DNA from: Entonaema liquescens
Lineage: Eukaryota > Ascomycota > Sordariomycetes > Xylariales > Xylariaceae
Assembly (NCBI GenBank): GCA_902805475.1
Contig: CADCSX010000003.1
Location: forward strand, 1,426,001 to 1,490,000
Length of the DNA: 64,000 bases
Reading direction: 5' to 3'
Part shown: in pieces, positions 23,468-35,305 of the stretch
Layout of the letters: each line of letters begins with the position of its first letter
Numbering within the stretch: the first letter of the stretch is position 1
The notes under the pieces: model-generated
What the model was told of the DNA's origin: nothing
What the model saw: the letters and a program-made list of their open reading frames with translations, nothing else
Database searches by the model: none
Program-made: the position numbers and the translations under genes

Positions 23468-24684
23468 ATGGTGGAGGCTATGAGTGATGGGGAGAGCGAT
23501 GACGGCAAGCGAGCGTCGAAAAAGCGCAAGGCTAGTCGCGCTTGCGACCGCTGCAACTCTCAACATCAGCCCTGCGACAATGCCATCCCAAAGTGCAGCG
23601 TTTGTGTTCGCGCAGGGACCGATTGTACCTACAATAGACCTGTACGCAAGAGAGGTCCTCGTAGTGGATACACTGGCCAGAATGGCGAACGATTATGGGC
23701 CATAGTCCTCCAGGCACGGCCTGAACTTGAGGATGTTGTTTTGCAGGTTCTACGCGGCGGTACCTATGGAGGCACTGGTATTCCTAACCTAGACTACTTC
23801 AAGAATAACGACAACCAGGCGGAATTGGTTAACAGATTTAACGAGAGTCGACTGGGTAGATTTTTACAAAACGGGGAATCCCCTGATTTGTTTTTACCAC
23901 CTTTGGACCGACGTGTCTCACCAATCATCTCTAAAGTGCGCAATGAGATGGGCTTTACTCAATCCTCAAATTCTCATCATCAACCTGATGTAACTAGGGA
24001 CATCCCCAGCCTATCCAACAGATCAGTCTCATCCGTCTCAGGACCTCAACCCGGCTCAATAAATCCTCATGGCGCTCCTCAAGATCCCAGCGATATTTAT
24101 ATCCAGAGCCAGGAGATTCGAAAGCGAGCTTTCCACCCCAATCAAAACCACATACATAATTATAATGCGGGCTTTTCCGAAGATAGCCCCCAGAATTTCA
24201 GCTTAGATCGCGCATCATCAGTTTTGGCGGCTCCTCAGGGTTCTACGCCCTTTGGATCGAATGGCTCCACTGATGACTATGGAGAGAACTCGCGACATAC
24301 GAGCGAGCGCTTAGTACCAGAAAGGCAGATGAGTGTCAACATGACAATGGGCCTTTCTCAACATTCACAATCTATTGAAGCAAGCAACCCACCATCTGCA
24401 ACACAGCAAACCGATGGACTCCATTTAGACGAGACCTCTCGATGGTAATAATGACCAGCTCCTCATACACATTATTCAATCTAACTTCATGCAGGCTTGA
24501 CTCCACACCGTTTGACACATTGCGCAATCTTGGGTTTGCGCCCGGAGAAAGCATGGCGGAAGATTTCCTTGAGCTGTGCGAGAACCCCGACCCTGTTGAC
24601 CATACTCCAGCCACCTCAGCCGACCAGGATGAAGACGAAGAGGCTGTCTGGAGGCGACTAGTAATGCGGGGAAGGTTCATATGA
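23468..24684 (+). CDS. Zn2Cys6 transcription factor, short form
   Basis: Two exons, 23468-24444 and 24495-24684 (50-nt intron), giving 388 aa from the first in-frame ATG; a second ATG at 23480 is also plausible. The binuclear zinc cluster is at residues about 22-50: RACDRCNSQHQPC then DNAIPKCSVC then VRAGTDC, i.e. C-x2-C-x6-C-x6-C-x2-C-x6-C. It is preceded by basic KKRKASR and followed by a KKRG-type linker RPVRKRGPRSGY. The conserved-looking block LWAIVLQARPELEDVVLQVL follows. Residues 130-330 are low-complexity, rich in Ser, Asn, Gln and Pro. The C-terminus is acidic (EDFLELCENPDPVD) and could activate. The fungal-specific transcription factor domain (fungal_trans) of larger members is absent. 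Position next to qutR suggests, but does not prove, a link to quinate control. Confidence 0.88.
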
Positions 24685-26377
24685 CGAACAGTCTAGTTTT
24701 ACATACCGCGGATAAGATAGAAGATCAGTCCCGGAATTCTACTAACCGCCACGAGAGCCCCGCGGTTACTCGAGTATTGAGCGACTATATGTTCTACCTC
24801 GCTATTAGATCCTAGAGGTGGGTATAGTAACGGTAACGACCATTGCTGCTAAGTTAGTACTATCGGTCTGCATGCTAACACAGCCCTCAGACTCTGAGCC
24901 ACGGTGTGTTTTTCGGAGTGATATTAGGGCTTATGTTAGCTCTAAGCTTTTTCAACACATGGCCCTCGGTAGATATTCCATATCTATTAACTCTCCTAGA
25001 ACGAGAGGGCCGCCTGCATGTCGTATAACTCGCGAAATATAAACGGTTTCATAGGTTATTGAATGGTAGTGGCGATAGATCAATTGAGAGCAATGGGATG
25101 CTCAAGGCGATTCATTAACCCCCAGGTCATAGCGGTCGAGATTAAACTATCGCAGGCCGTACATACCAGTATATACCCCTTTAATAGAGATTATAATGTC
25201 CAATTTTTCTAACTTTTTCAGATACTGATTTAGGTGTCTAACAGTAAAGCATCACTATAGGGTACGCGCCAAGAGGGCGAAGATGTTGCTGTTGGCGGAT
25301 CACCAGCCGCCGTACCGCGACCATACATAATTCCCAAAAGAAACCAATACCGAGTATAATCTCCAACTGCCTACTCCCACGCTTTGGCTATTGGATGCCA
25401 ACGTGCATCCAACGGGAAATATCTCAGTGTTAGGATACATTCATGCAACGTTAGTCTTCCCTAAGGCTCCAATAATATGACATGTAGAATAACAAGAAAA
25501 ATGAAATAATTCTTATAGGTATCACCTTATCTAAAGTTTCGTTTTATGTATATGTCATTATGCATTACTAGAGTTTACACCTCACGAGAGTGAATATCGT
25601 CTCGGGGTGAAACTACCGGTAGCGACTTGGCTCAAGTATACATCCATCTACTATGCATACTCCAACGGCTCTTTTTCCAATGTAAAGATATCCTAATGGG
25701 AATACTCGTATAGGTTAAATTGGCATTTGACACACTTTTTATACACCTATACGAAGAACCCTCTATGTGAAACTATAAAGAGTCGTTAGACATCCAGTAA
25801 CCAGGTATCCTAGACAGAATGAGCTCCAATCAACGTAACTTAAGCAAGCAAGCATAAAGCGTCCTGGTGTAAGATAATCTGGACTGCTGAGTTGGTATCA
25901 GACATTTATACACGTCTCATCCTGTCATTACATCATTGATAGCGAGCTCGGTAGCTGTGACGTCTAGTCTCCTGAGATTACTTTATATCAAATGTTAGTG
26001 TTATACAAACCGAGGCAAATATTTAAGAACGGGATTTAGTAGATAATAACGCGGCTCATGAGAAGCATGCGATACTTCTTGCGTATGAGCTGATACGCTA
26101 TACCCGACCTAGGTACCTACCTCTTACGGCGGCCATCTTCTTTATCAGACATGTTAGCAGTCACCAAGGAATACTAATGTCCGACTAGGATAAATCAATC
26201 TACTTGAAATATTGCAGTCGCTCGCTAGCCATATTGACGTGGTAGCATAAGATACTATTCAACGCTCCCCAGGCTTGGATATATAAGTACATTAGAATTA
26301 AGCGAATGTTCCATCTCGAAACCGATTTACGCCTGCTCATCCGGGACTGAACCCTAAATTCTTGACACGTATTGGAA
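24685..26377. other. Intergenic, 1.7 kb without a gene
   Basis: Stops are frequent in all frames. A GC-richer patch near 25260-25330 (minus-strand reading with GRGTAAGDPP) might be a fragment of an old gene but has no family resemblance that I can name. A TACCTAGGTA-like motif lies near 26108-26120. Confidence 0.4.
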
Positions 26378-27563
26378 CTAATCTAAGAAATCGCTAGGGA
26401 CCTCGGGACCTGGCATATCGGTCAGTATTTTAATGTCAGACTATCAGATGTTAGGGTCAGACACTTACCCCAGACATGCAGGCTACCAGGGCCAGCCTGT
26501 GAGCGATGCGTGGGCTCAGAGGCGGTCACCAAGTCGCCATCGACGTAATGCTCCATGATGAAGCCGTGTGGGTCGTACCTAATCCAATTAGTTTAAACTT
26601 TACACTACAAGGTCAAAAAGAAAAGCTAGTATATATTCATACCAGTAGTCAAAGATCTGGCTGCCAAGGACGTGTCTCCCAACACCCCAGCAGTTCTTGT
26701 AGCCCCTCTCTCGCAGCCAGTCGTGGCCAAGGACTTGGGTATCGAAGTCGTGCGTCTCAAAAGAAGAGTGGTGGACTCTGTACGGTTCACCTTCGGCGAA
26801 GAAGAACACGTGATGATCTACTGGTTCGTCTCCTCTATCCAGCCGGTAAAATACCGTTCGGTCAATCTTCTCGGCATCGTGAATGAGCTATTTCTATTAG
26901 TTACAAGCTCGCCAAGTAAGACCGGGATGAGGGTTTATACATCACTAGCTATGAAGTTAAAATGGTCGCAGTAGAACTTATACGCCTTCGCAAAATTTGT
27001 TGACCTAACGCCAAAGTGACCGAGCTTATGTACGGGAGCGGGCCGTTTCTCGAATCGCTGGAATCTTCCTGCGGGTCTATTCTTTTCAATGGGCTATATT
27101 ATAGTTAGTGCTAGAACCTAAGGCGGACTTGTTGAGTTCTCACGTAGTTGACCGGTTCGTGGGGCAGTGGGATCTCCAGCATTTGAGCGGGCGTCTGGCC
27201 GTATACGAGGTGGAACGGAAAGCCGTCGACTGGGTCATAGAAAGTTACGCCTTTGCCCCCGCCGGGTGCATCCGTTAAGTCGTACACCTTTGTGGCTTTT
27301 GGTAGCGTCTCGGATGCGATCTGTAAGTCTTCCTCCGACTCAACAACAAAACCCGCACCACCGAATTCGGCCTTATCGGCCTTGATAGCGCAAAGCACCC
27401 ACGGTTCTGTTCCATACCCTCTCCAGTAGATCTTATCATCCGATACCCTCTTCTCCTCAGTGAAACCGAAGTCCTTCAAGAAAGTAATAGCCTTGTCTAT
27501 GTCTGTGTACTTGTAGTACACGTGTGCTATGCGCACGAGTTGTATTTTTCTCGGGGCAGCCAT
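26378..27563 (-). CDS. Extradiol-dioxygenase/glyoxalase-fold protein (vicinal oxygen chelate)
   Basis: Five exons: 27563-27144, 27093-26941, 26887-26643, 26578-26469, 26409-26378. Introns are 50, 53, 64 and 59 nt, phases agree, and the product is 319 aa. There are two vicinal-oxygen-chelate modules. The N-terminal one starts KIQLVRIAHVYYKYTDIDKA. The second starts PAPVHKLGHFGVRSTNFAKA. The metal ligands expected for type I extradiol ring-cleavage enzymes are present: His in HKLGHFG, His in YRVHHSSFETHD, and Glu in GFIMEHYVDGDLVT. The conserved YKNCWGVGRHVLGSQIFDYW precedes the Glu. Bacterial relatives cleave catechols (metapyrocatechase, 2,3-dihydroxybiphenyl dioxygenase); fungal members are largely uncharacterised. 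No targeting signal, so likely cytosolic. Confidence 0.9.
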
Positions 27564-28884
27564 GTTGGGTAACCGTAGCCTCTTGTCTCTTTCTTTATTT
27601 TCGGTATACTGTTATTAAGAGGGACGTTATCGTAGTTAATAGCTCGTTCTGGGGTGGGGTTTATAAGTGAAACTACGAGAAGATATCCCCAACATCTATA
27701 ACGGCAAGGCACATATTATATATGACATGGGGCGCTTGAAATGGTTAAAGTCGGGGAGCAGGGTGGAGGAGTCCGTCTTGCGGACATAGCGGCGGATCAA
27801 TATCCCTAACTATACGCGTACCTTGAGCTCTTGTGTAGGTCTAGAGACTGGGCGTTAGAGGCGCATTTTGGCTATCCATAGTCCGAAGCGACAGTCTAGA
27901 CGAATAGGACTATGTGATAGGTTACCTTAGGTACGTCTTTACCTAACCGGGCTCAGCTCCCACAGCCGCGGCCCCGCATGGATGTTGGATGTTTCTGGTA
28001 TGGAACACATTCGGCAGTTCTAAGTCTCTGGGCGACTGTGGGGTTCTTCACTTGAAAGGTCCCGAGTTATGAACTGAACGGTACAACTATAGAAGGTTTA
28101 GTGTACGAGATCTGAACTAATCCCCGCTCGGCTGAGACTTAAGGAACACTCTCCGTGGGGTCATCTCTGCGTATTTTTGACGCCAAGTATGCTACTAGCG
28201 TACGCATGTACTGGGCCGTATGCAGAGAGATAATTGGGGGGAAGACATCGTAATGATACAAGTTTTGCTTATTATAGATTAGAAATAGACTGGCGAGACA
28301 TATAATGCTCATGTAATATTCTGAGCGGCGTGTTCGGTATTAACGAGCCGGCCTCAACGATACGACGCTGGATATTGTTTTTAATATCCATTACAAAAGT
28401 TGGGGACTTGGAGAATGTGAGAGGGTTGAATATTACGGAGTTGGAGAAGAAATCTGTTCAGCTGGCAAAAAGAAAAATGACGTTGCTGACGGACCGATGA
28501 GCTTACCCCTCCAATAACTGATCGAAAGCTTAGCAGAAAAGATCTACCTACTTACATATGGGTGTAGGGGTGCGGGATCTGTTGTGCGACGGGGGAAAAC
28601 ATAGGCAGATTCGGTTATAATTTTATGACCGTGTGCCAAGCAAAGGTACCACCTCTACAACTTTGAACTTGCATCTGACCTCTCACTCCAATCTAATCTA
28701 ATCTTATCGCCTCAACCGGCGACGGGAAAGTTCCAAGACTCCGTCATACCGTCATATCGTTATACTGTCACTCCTAACCATCGTTTTACCCACATCAATT
28801 TTATGCCACTACCCGGTTCTCAATTCTCCGACCAGCCCCTAATCTCGTTACCCAAACAATACATAATTTTAAAATATCCCGAAC
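27564..28884. other. Divergent intergenic region
   Basis: Holds the promoters of the dioxygenase-like gene (minus) and MDP1 (plus). No gene is supported. Near 28735-28770 the plus strand has three loose repeats of CCGTCATA/CGTTATA just upstream of MDP1. Confidence 0.4.
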
Positions 28885-29556
28885 ATGCCGAAGAAGCTTG
28901 CCAAGCAGCCCACGTTCACAGGCACCACGCCTACCACACTGCCATCCATCCTCACCGACGGTCAGCCCTTACCGCGCGCCATCGTCTTCGACCTCGACTA
29001 CACCCTATGGCCCTTCTGGGTCGACACCCACGTGTACCCGCCTCTGCGCCCCAACGTCACGCACAGCGCCTGCACCGACAAGATCGGCGAGACGTTTGCG
29101 TTCTACGACGACGTGCCGTCCGTGCTGCACGGGCTCTCGCGCGCGGGCATCAAGCTCGGCGTCGCGAGCCGGACGCACGCCCCGGACCTGGGCCGCGAGA
29201 TGCTCAAGCTGCTGCACATACCGCCCGCGAGCGCCGTGCTAGATGAGGACGGGGGGTCGGGGAATGGTAGCGGTAGTAGTAGTAGTAAGAAGGACAAGGT
29301 GAGGAAGGCGATTGATTTCTTCGACGCGGGGCTGGAGATCTACCCCAGTAGTAAGATCCAGCATTTCAAGGCGTTGGGTAAGAGGACGGGGATACCACAT
29401 ACCGAGATGCTGTTCTTCGACGATGAGAGCCGTAATAGAGATACGGAATCCCTCGGCGTTACTATGTGGCTGGTTAGGGATGGTGTTTCGTGGAATGAGG
29501 TCGTAGAAGGGATCAAAGAGTGGAGGAGGCGGAAAGGCGTCCAGTCGGCGTCTTGA
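28885..29556 (+). CDS. mdp1: Magnesium-dependent phosphatase-1 (HAD superfamily)
   Basis: Intronless, 223 aa, starting MPKKLAKQPTF. The HAD motif I AIVFDLDYTLWPFWVDTHV (residues about 32-50) has the nucleophile and acid/base aspartates (DLD) followed by the WPFWVD typical of MDP-1. Motif II is GVASRTHAPDLG (about 92-103), the conserved lysine lies in SSKIQHFKAL, and motif IV is EMLFFDDESRN (about 179-189). MDP-1 is a small cytosolic protein phosphatase that can act on phosphotyrosine and on glycation products. A Gly/Ser insert, GGSGNGSGSSSS, encoded by GGT/AGT repeats, sits between motifs II and III and is probably a disordered loop. The coding sequence is markedly GC-rich in its first half. 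Confidence 0.95.
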   Translation: MPKKLAKQPTFTGTTPTTLPSILTDGQPLPRAIVFDLDYTLWPFWVDTHVYPPLRPNVTHSACTDKIGETFAFYDDVPSVLHGLSRAGIKLGVASRTHAPDLGREMLKLLHIPPASAVLDEDGGSGNGSGSSSSKKDKVRKAIDFFDAGLEIYPSSKIQHFKALGKRTGIPHTEMLFFDDESRNRDTESLGVTMWLVRDGVSWNEVVEGIKEWRRRKGVQSAS

Positions 29557-29994
29557 ATGACATTTGAACTTCAACTAAGGTTTAGAGTTCTCTGGTCACC
29601 GATAAAGGGCAACACATAGATTAGGTATATAAGGTTCTGTCACATGTTATATAGGATAGATAGAGAGAGCTTGCTGGCGTTAGGTGTTCAAGACAATTCT
29701 ATTTCACATTGTTAAGAAGTACATATACAATCCATGAGTAATCCCATAAAGCAAAAGTGTCCCTATTCCCATGATTACCAAGGTATGCGCCACCGGCCCT
29801 TTCCAAGTACTAGGGAAAAAAATAAGTAAACGTTCCAGGACCGTATGCGATTTATACGTGTCTATATCTTCAAAAAGCTCTTGTCCAATTTCGCGAGAAG
29901 TATTGCGAATTTGGGATGAAACCCCGGCTTTGAGATAATTGGTGACTGCATGAGCTCCTTTTTACAACATAATTCTGAATTATGTTATTCTTTA
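29557..29994. other. Intergenic between convergent genes
   Basis: 3' flanks of MDP1 (plus) and the CRAL-TRIO gene (minus). An imperfect palindrome AACATAATTCTGAATTATGTT at 29966-29986 could form a hairpin in the transcript end of the CRAL-TRIO gene. No coding frame. Confidence 0.45.
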
Positions 29995-31516
29995 CTATTT
30001 TGCGTCGGAAACTGCTAATGCTGCAATACTCGCGGTTGGAACTTCGCCGGTAATAATGGGCTTCTCGTTAGGCGTGATGAACGACTCATCACCTTCCGTT
30101 GCGTCGCCAGCTTGAGACCCGGTGGCAGAGACTAGAGTGTCTTCGGCCGACTTGGGCGGGTAAGCTCGTGATAGTGCAGACGCGATCTTTTCTATCAGTC
30201 CCTTTCTTAGTGCCTACCGCGATGCATTCGACTCGCTTGCCATCGTCGATCGGCCTCCAGTATACGGGGCCTTGGGGAAGAGAAGTATAGCCGTTTTCGA
30301 ACTGACATATCCGTTTTACCTCGTCATCCCAAGCCGGCTCGTCGAAGAAGTCCCATTCGAGCTCACCTCCATAAGCCTTTGGGATATTCTTTATGTCCAT
30401 AAAAGTGGTGAGGACAGGTAGCACGTCGTGCTCCTGAAGGATAAAAATCTTAGAAACGGTTACAGGATCGAACCACCGCTTGACCCAGCCCCATACTGTG
30501 GAGAAGAAAATCGGCGCACCGATAATAAAGATTCCTGGTAACCAAATTAGCTATCCCCAATATTATACGGTATATAACAAAGTTGGTAATCCAATTCCTA
30601 GACGTACTGTCAAGAGTCTCAGGGTAGTGAGCAGTAGCCAACTGACTAGCTGCTTGCATGTGACTCTTCAAGTTCCAGAACATGCGCAGACTGACGTGGG
30701 AAATGTCGACGATATTGGTGCTAAGGGTGATGGGAGTAGCGGGATGTGGGCGGTCGGTACACTCGGACGACAGAGGTTGGACAAATCTCGTCAGATGTTC
30801 GTACAGCGCAAACAATTGTAATAGCTTGGGTTGCGTCTTGCCATCCGTCTTGGCCCTGCTATACGTGGTTTCGGTGGACTTCTCATACTTGGCAACTGCG
30901 TGGGAATCAAGATGTCGGATTTGGAATACATAGATCGGAATGCCTCTAAAAACATGGTTAGTTTATACTATGCACGTTGTAGCTCTTATTAGAAGTAGGC
31001 ATTGTGAAGTATTGCGTACCGTTTGTCGCGTCGACCAGTAAATCGAGGGTACTGTTCTTAAAGATCAGTGCTCTGTTTTAAAGTTTACAGGGATCTTGAA
31101 TATGACGTACAAGCTTCCTAGTCGCTTCGAATGAATCTATATCGATCGTATCGTAGAGAACTTCGACTTGGTTTGCGTTACGAAATTTTTCTGTTTCGCT
31201 AAACTGCCCATACGCATCTTCCGGGACAAACTTGCGTGCTCGAAGGAATCGACTAGGTTCGCGAAAACATTAGTGCTGTGTGTAACACTCTAAATATGTT
31301 TTTTTTTTTGACTTATACGAACAGGAGTGTGGGATCATCATGAGATGGCGGATTCCCCGGCTTATATAAACCCTTTTCTTCTAAAAGTGTTTTGAATTCT
31401 ACAAAAGCTTGTTCTTCGTGCTCAGTAAGGTGTCCAAGGTGTCCCTGTGGGTAGCCGTGTTCAACAGCCCCCGACGAGGGAACCCGGTGCATAGAAGAGC
31501 CAGTATGCTTCGTCAT
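29995..31516 (-). CDS. CRAL-TRIO (Sec14-like) lipid-transfer protein, apparent frameshift near the C-terminus
   Basis: Five exons: 31516-31323, 31252-31111, 31051-31020, 30945-30608, 30534-29995. Introns are GT-AG and phases agree. The N-terminal CRAL-TRIO-N part reads GHLTEHEEQAFVEFKTLLEE and LLRFLRARKFVPEDAY. The lipid-binding domain reads PRFTGRRDKRGIPIYVFQIR, TNIVDISHVSLRMFWNLKSH, FIIGAPIFFSTVWGWVKRWF and VLTTFMDIKNIPKAYGGELE. Such proteins exchange phosphatidylinositol and phosphatidylcholine between membranes. After DRVCTIT (about 30166) the frame turns into an arginine-rich stretch and stops at 30089. The +1 frame instead continues AYPPKSAEDTLVSATGSQAG to a stop at 29995, a typical acidic tail. 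Removing one base between 30160 and 30172 gives 415 codons exactly. Confidence 0.88.
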
Positions 31517-32873
31517 TGATACCTCTTTAAACCGTTGTTATCGTAAGTATTAATTAAATGGCTTCTTCAAGAATGCGACGGCGGCGGCGGCGGCGACGAA
31601 GCAATATGGTAAAAACGAGAACAAGCGGTAAGATTATTACACACCTAAGGTAATTGTATTTATTAGTATTTAGGTAAGAACCGGTATTCGGTAATGATAT
31701 GAAGGGCTGAAGGGCTGAAGAAGATAAATGAGGATCAGACCCCTGTCCCTTACATTCACAATCCTTACATAAGTGCATAGTGGTGAGATCTTATTGGTGG
31801 GTCTATGATCTAGCTATGATCTCGGGAATTAGAGATTTAAGATTGCCTTTCCAAGGGTCTTTCATTTGTTTTTCTTACGACATCTTCTACCAACTGACAA
31901 CTTTATAAGTCATAAACCTTCATAACTGACTCGCTTCGGCCGAGAACCGGCAAACATATCCTATTATAAGGTCCGTGTTTAATATCGCCGTAAAATCGGA
32001 TCCCGTATTTAATCAGCCCTTCATTTCTCTATATTATTAATAGATTTTGTGACCTGTGTTTGCGCCTTCTAGAGCCTTCTCAATCTTTTACCTATTGTAT
32101 TAATCCTCTAGTTAGCTTGACTTATGCTTTACCAACCCGCAGCTTTCGATATTTCAACGCAATCGTCTTTCTCACGTTAGGTATTATATGAGGCTCCAAC
32201 AGAATATTTATGTTAATGTAGGTAAGCTTCTGTTTCACGGCATCTTCACTATGTTTGAATTATGTCAGGTACAGAACAGAAACTCTCCAAGTTAACTAGT
32301 ACGTCTTTGGTTAACGTTGGAGTCAGGCCCATTCGACCGCGTATATATATACCAACATCTCCAAAAAATAAGATGCATACATCGTCACTTATACGTACCT
32401 CAAGCCACTATCAACTGCATAAATCGTTATGAATTGCATTATATATCTAGACCCGTATAGCTTGGATTACCAAGCCAAGATCAGCGGATAGTGACGATAG
32501 CCTCGGAGTCTCCTTCGGTATGTCAGTATAAACCCACCTGACTATCCTCGGGGTAATGCATGCGAATAGTGTTTTCTCAAGCTCATGATCTATCGCCTGA
32601 TGCGGGGTGATGAATGCACTCCTCAACTCCTCCAGCGTAGGTCAATACCTGATTCGCTCAGCCGCACCTTCATCCGAATCGGAATGTTGACGCGGACAAT
32701 GCCTCGTGTAATGTCTGAAGCTACTAACCGCAATGTGCGGGGTCTTATAACCGTGAAACTGGAGATATTTAGAGCCCTAAACCTCGTGGTTTTCTTCTGT
32801 TTCGATTTAACGATAGCAAGCTACCTATAATATTATAGTTTAACTATCACTTCACCTATTTAAACTTACTGTC
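31517..32873. other. Divergent intergenic region
   Basis: Promoters of the CRAL-TRIO gene (minus) and the flavin monooxygenase gene (plus). A short GCG/GAC triplet run lies at 31579-31601. No coding frame has convincing composition. Confidence 0.4.
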
Positions 32874-34804
32874 ATGGCTTCACCCGATTCTCTTCCATCA
32901 GGCCAACGTCTAGTACCCGGCTCTGTAGATCTTCCTCTTGCACCATGGCCGCAAACTGTCAAGGACGAAAATGTCGATGCAGTTGCTGTGAGCACCAATC
33001 TTATAAATTCCTTCAATGAGTTGCTTTCGAAAAAGGACCACAAAGGCCTCGCAAACCTCTTCCTAGAAAGTAGCTACTGGAAGGATCACCTTGGCCTAAC
33101 GTGGGATTTCCATACGTTGAAGGGAAGAGACAAGATCACATCGTTCCTGGACAAGGGTCATCATTTAAAAGATATCCAAATCGACAGGGAACTTCCGGCC
33201 AAGAATAATGGCCCAGAATTAATCCCCTTCCGGATAGACGGGTCGGTCCGCGGCATACAGTTCTTCCTACGGGCCGGTACCGAATATGGTTCCGGCCCCG
33301 GATACGCCCGTCTTCTCCAGGAAAATGGTGAATGGAAATTTTGGATGCTTTACACAGCCGTACACGAGCTTCATAACCATCCGGAGCCGGTCGGTCCCTT
33401 ACGACCAAATGGTGTCACACATGGCGCAAACCCCGAGAGAGAAAACTGGCTTGAAAGAAGACAAGATGAGATTAACTTTGCGCACGGCGACCCTGACGTG
33501 CTTATCGTTGGTAAGTTTCAATTATTCTGCAAATCAATTGCAGCGTCGACTTACATAAACCAGGTAGCGGACAAGCTGGGCTCTCGTTGCAAGCTCGCTT
33601 AAAAATGATTGGTGTCCCAACTCTCGCCATCGATGTATGCGATAGAGTTGGCGACAACTGGAGGAATAGATACCGACATCTCGTCCTACACGACGCGATA
33701 TGGTATGATCATATGCCATACATAAAATTCCCAGATTTCTGGCCCATATTCACCCCAAAAGACAAGCTAGCCCAATTTTTGGAATCATATGCTGAACAAC
33801 TTGAGCTCAATGTGTGGAATAATACGAGTCTTGAGTATAGCAGCTGGGACGAGAAGAAAAAGGAATGGGTCGCTGTTGTCAAGCGGAAGAAGAAGGACGG
33901 GTCCGTTGAAGTCCGCGTATTGCACCCCAAGCACATTGTCCAGTGCACGGGTCACTCCGGGAAGAAGAATTTCCCTTATTTTAAAGGCATGGAAAACTTC
34001 AAAGGAGACGTGCTCTGCCATTCATCGGAATTCAAAGGCGCCAAGCCAGATGGAAAAGGAAGAAAAGCAGTTGTAGTCGGTGCTTGTAACTCCGCGCTCG
34101 ATATCTCCCAAGATTTCTACGAGAACGGATATGACGTGACGATCATCCAGCGATCGTCAACAACTGTCATGACCGTCAAAGCGGTAATGGAGCTATTATT
34201 GGCACCCGCGTATTGCGAGAATGGCCCCCCAACTGAAGAAGCGGACCTGCTTACGTGGGGTCGGCCAGGAGAACTCTACAAGGCCGCTCAGGCCGACATT
34301 AACGACCTCCAACAAGTAGCCGACAAGGACGTTCTCGAGGGGCTCAACAAGGCGGGCTTCAAGACCGATCGAGGCCCGATGAACTGCGGGTTGTGGATCA
34401 AGTATCTCCAGCGCGGTGGGGGTTACTACATCGACGTGGGCGCCTCGCAGCTGATCATCGACGGCAAAGTGAAGGTGAAGCACGGTGTCGGTGTTAGCGA
34501 ATTCCTGCCGAATGGCGTCAAGCTCGACGATGGGACTGTGCTAGAAGCAGATGAGGTTGTCTGCGCGACGGGTTACCAAAATATGAGGACAGCCACGGAA
34601 GCTATCTTCGGAGAGGAAGTCGCGAGTAAGGTACCCAATGTATTTGGCTACGACGAGGAGGGCGAGATGAAAGTTATGTGGCGGCCTAGCGGTCATCCTG
34701 GCCTCTGGCTTCATGGAGGTAATTTAGCCTTGTGTCGATATTTCTCTAAGCTTGTTGCTGTCCAGATCAAGGCCCAACTAGAAGGACTATCCAAACCATC
34801 CTAA
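32874..34804 (+). CDS. Flavin-containing monooxygenase with NTF2-like N-terminal domain
   Basis: Two exons, 32874-33510 and 33564-34804 (53-nt intron), 625 aa. Residues about 35-180 form an NTF2/SnoaL-like region (NLINSFNELLSKKDHKGLANLF, YWKDHLGLTWDFHTLKGRDK). The catalytic part starts with the FAD-binding DVLIVGSGQAGLSLQARL (about 207-224) and GDNWRNRY. The flavin-monooxygenase fingerprint is FKGDVLCHSSEF (FxGxxxHxxxF), and the NADPH-binding fold is AVVVGACNSALDI, where the second glycine of GxGxxG is Cys. Near the end are ADEVVCATGYQNM and the closing HGGNLALCRYFSK. This matches the fungal FMO/YUCCA-like group that oxygenates amines, indole pyruvate or ketones; the substrate is unknown. The downstream ABC transporter could export a product, but that is only proximity. 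Confidence 0.93.
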
Positions 34805-35305
34805 GGCCTAGGACCTAGGACCTAGGCTTAGAGTGGCATATGTATACCCACCTACCTAGCTACCTAGAATGTATATGTATATATGTATGTTGAGTACTAC
34901 GTAGCAAATATGTTATCTCAGCATATAGTATAACTATGAGACTTAGACGAAGGTATCACCACCTTAACTATTGCTCTTAAATCCGAGTATTCAATAAGTG
35001 GACTCTGGATCCACTTGTGCATCTTGTAAGACTAGCCTACCGCAGAAGTGAACCAATCATCGCACTATTCGAGGCGTGATCCCGTCCCATTTGGGAAGCA
35101 ACATGATGTTCAAGGCAGCTGGCTTGAGGTGGTTGGTGAGAGGAAAGCCAGGGGGTATTCGAATACGAGAGCTCTGACCCTCACAGGGCTGGTAATTGAT
35201 TGCGTGATTCGATTGGTCACGGCACGTATTGATATTGCTGACGGGACTCTTCAACACTGCAGCATCATGTCTTTGCTCAATTGAAAGCAATTTTCATCTT
35301 TCACG
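34805..35305. other. Intergenic between FMO and ABC transporter
   Basis: Starts with three tandem copies of CCTAGGA (34806-34826), then TACCTA repeats and an alternating ATGTATATGTATAT run at 34870-34890. It holds the ABC transporter promoter. No gene supported. Confidence 0.5.

Noticed and set aside
26506..26974. Plus-strand open frames of 100-126 codons
   Set aside because: Shadows of exons of the dioxygenase-like gene on the minus strand.
29005..29297. Open frames antisense to and in other frames of MDP1
   Set aside because: Caused by high GC of the MDP1 coding sequence; MDP1 carries all HAD motifs.
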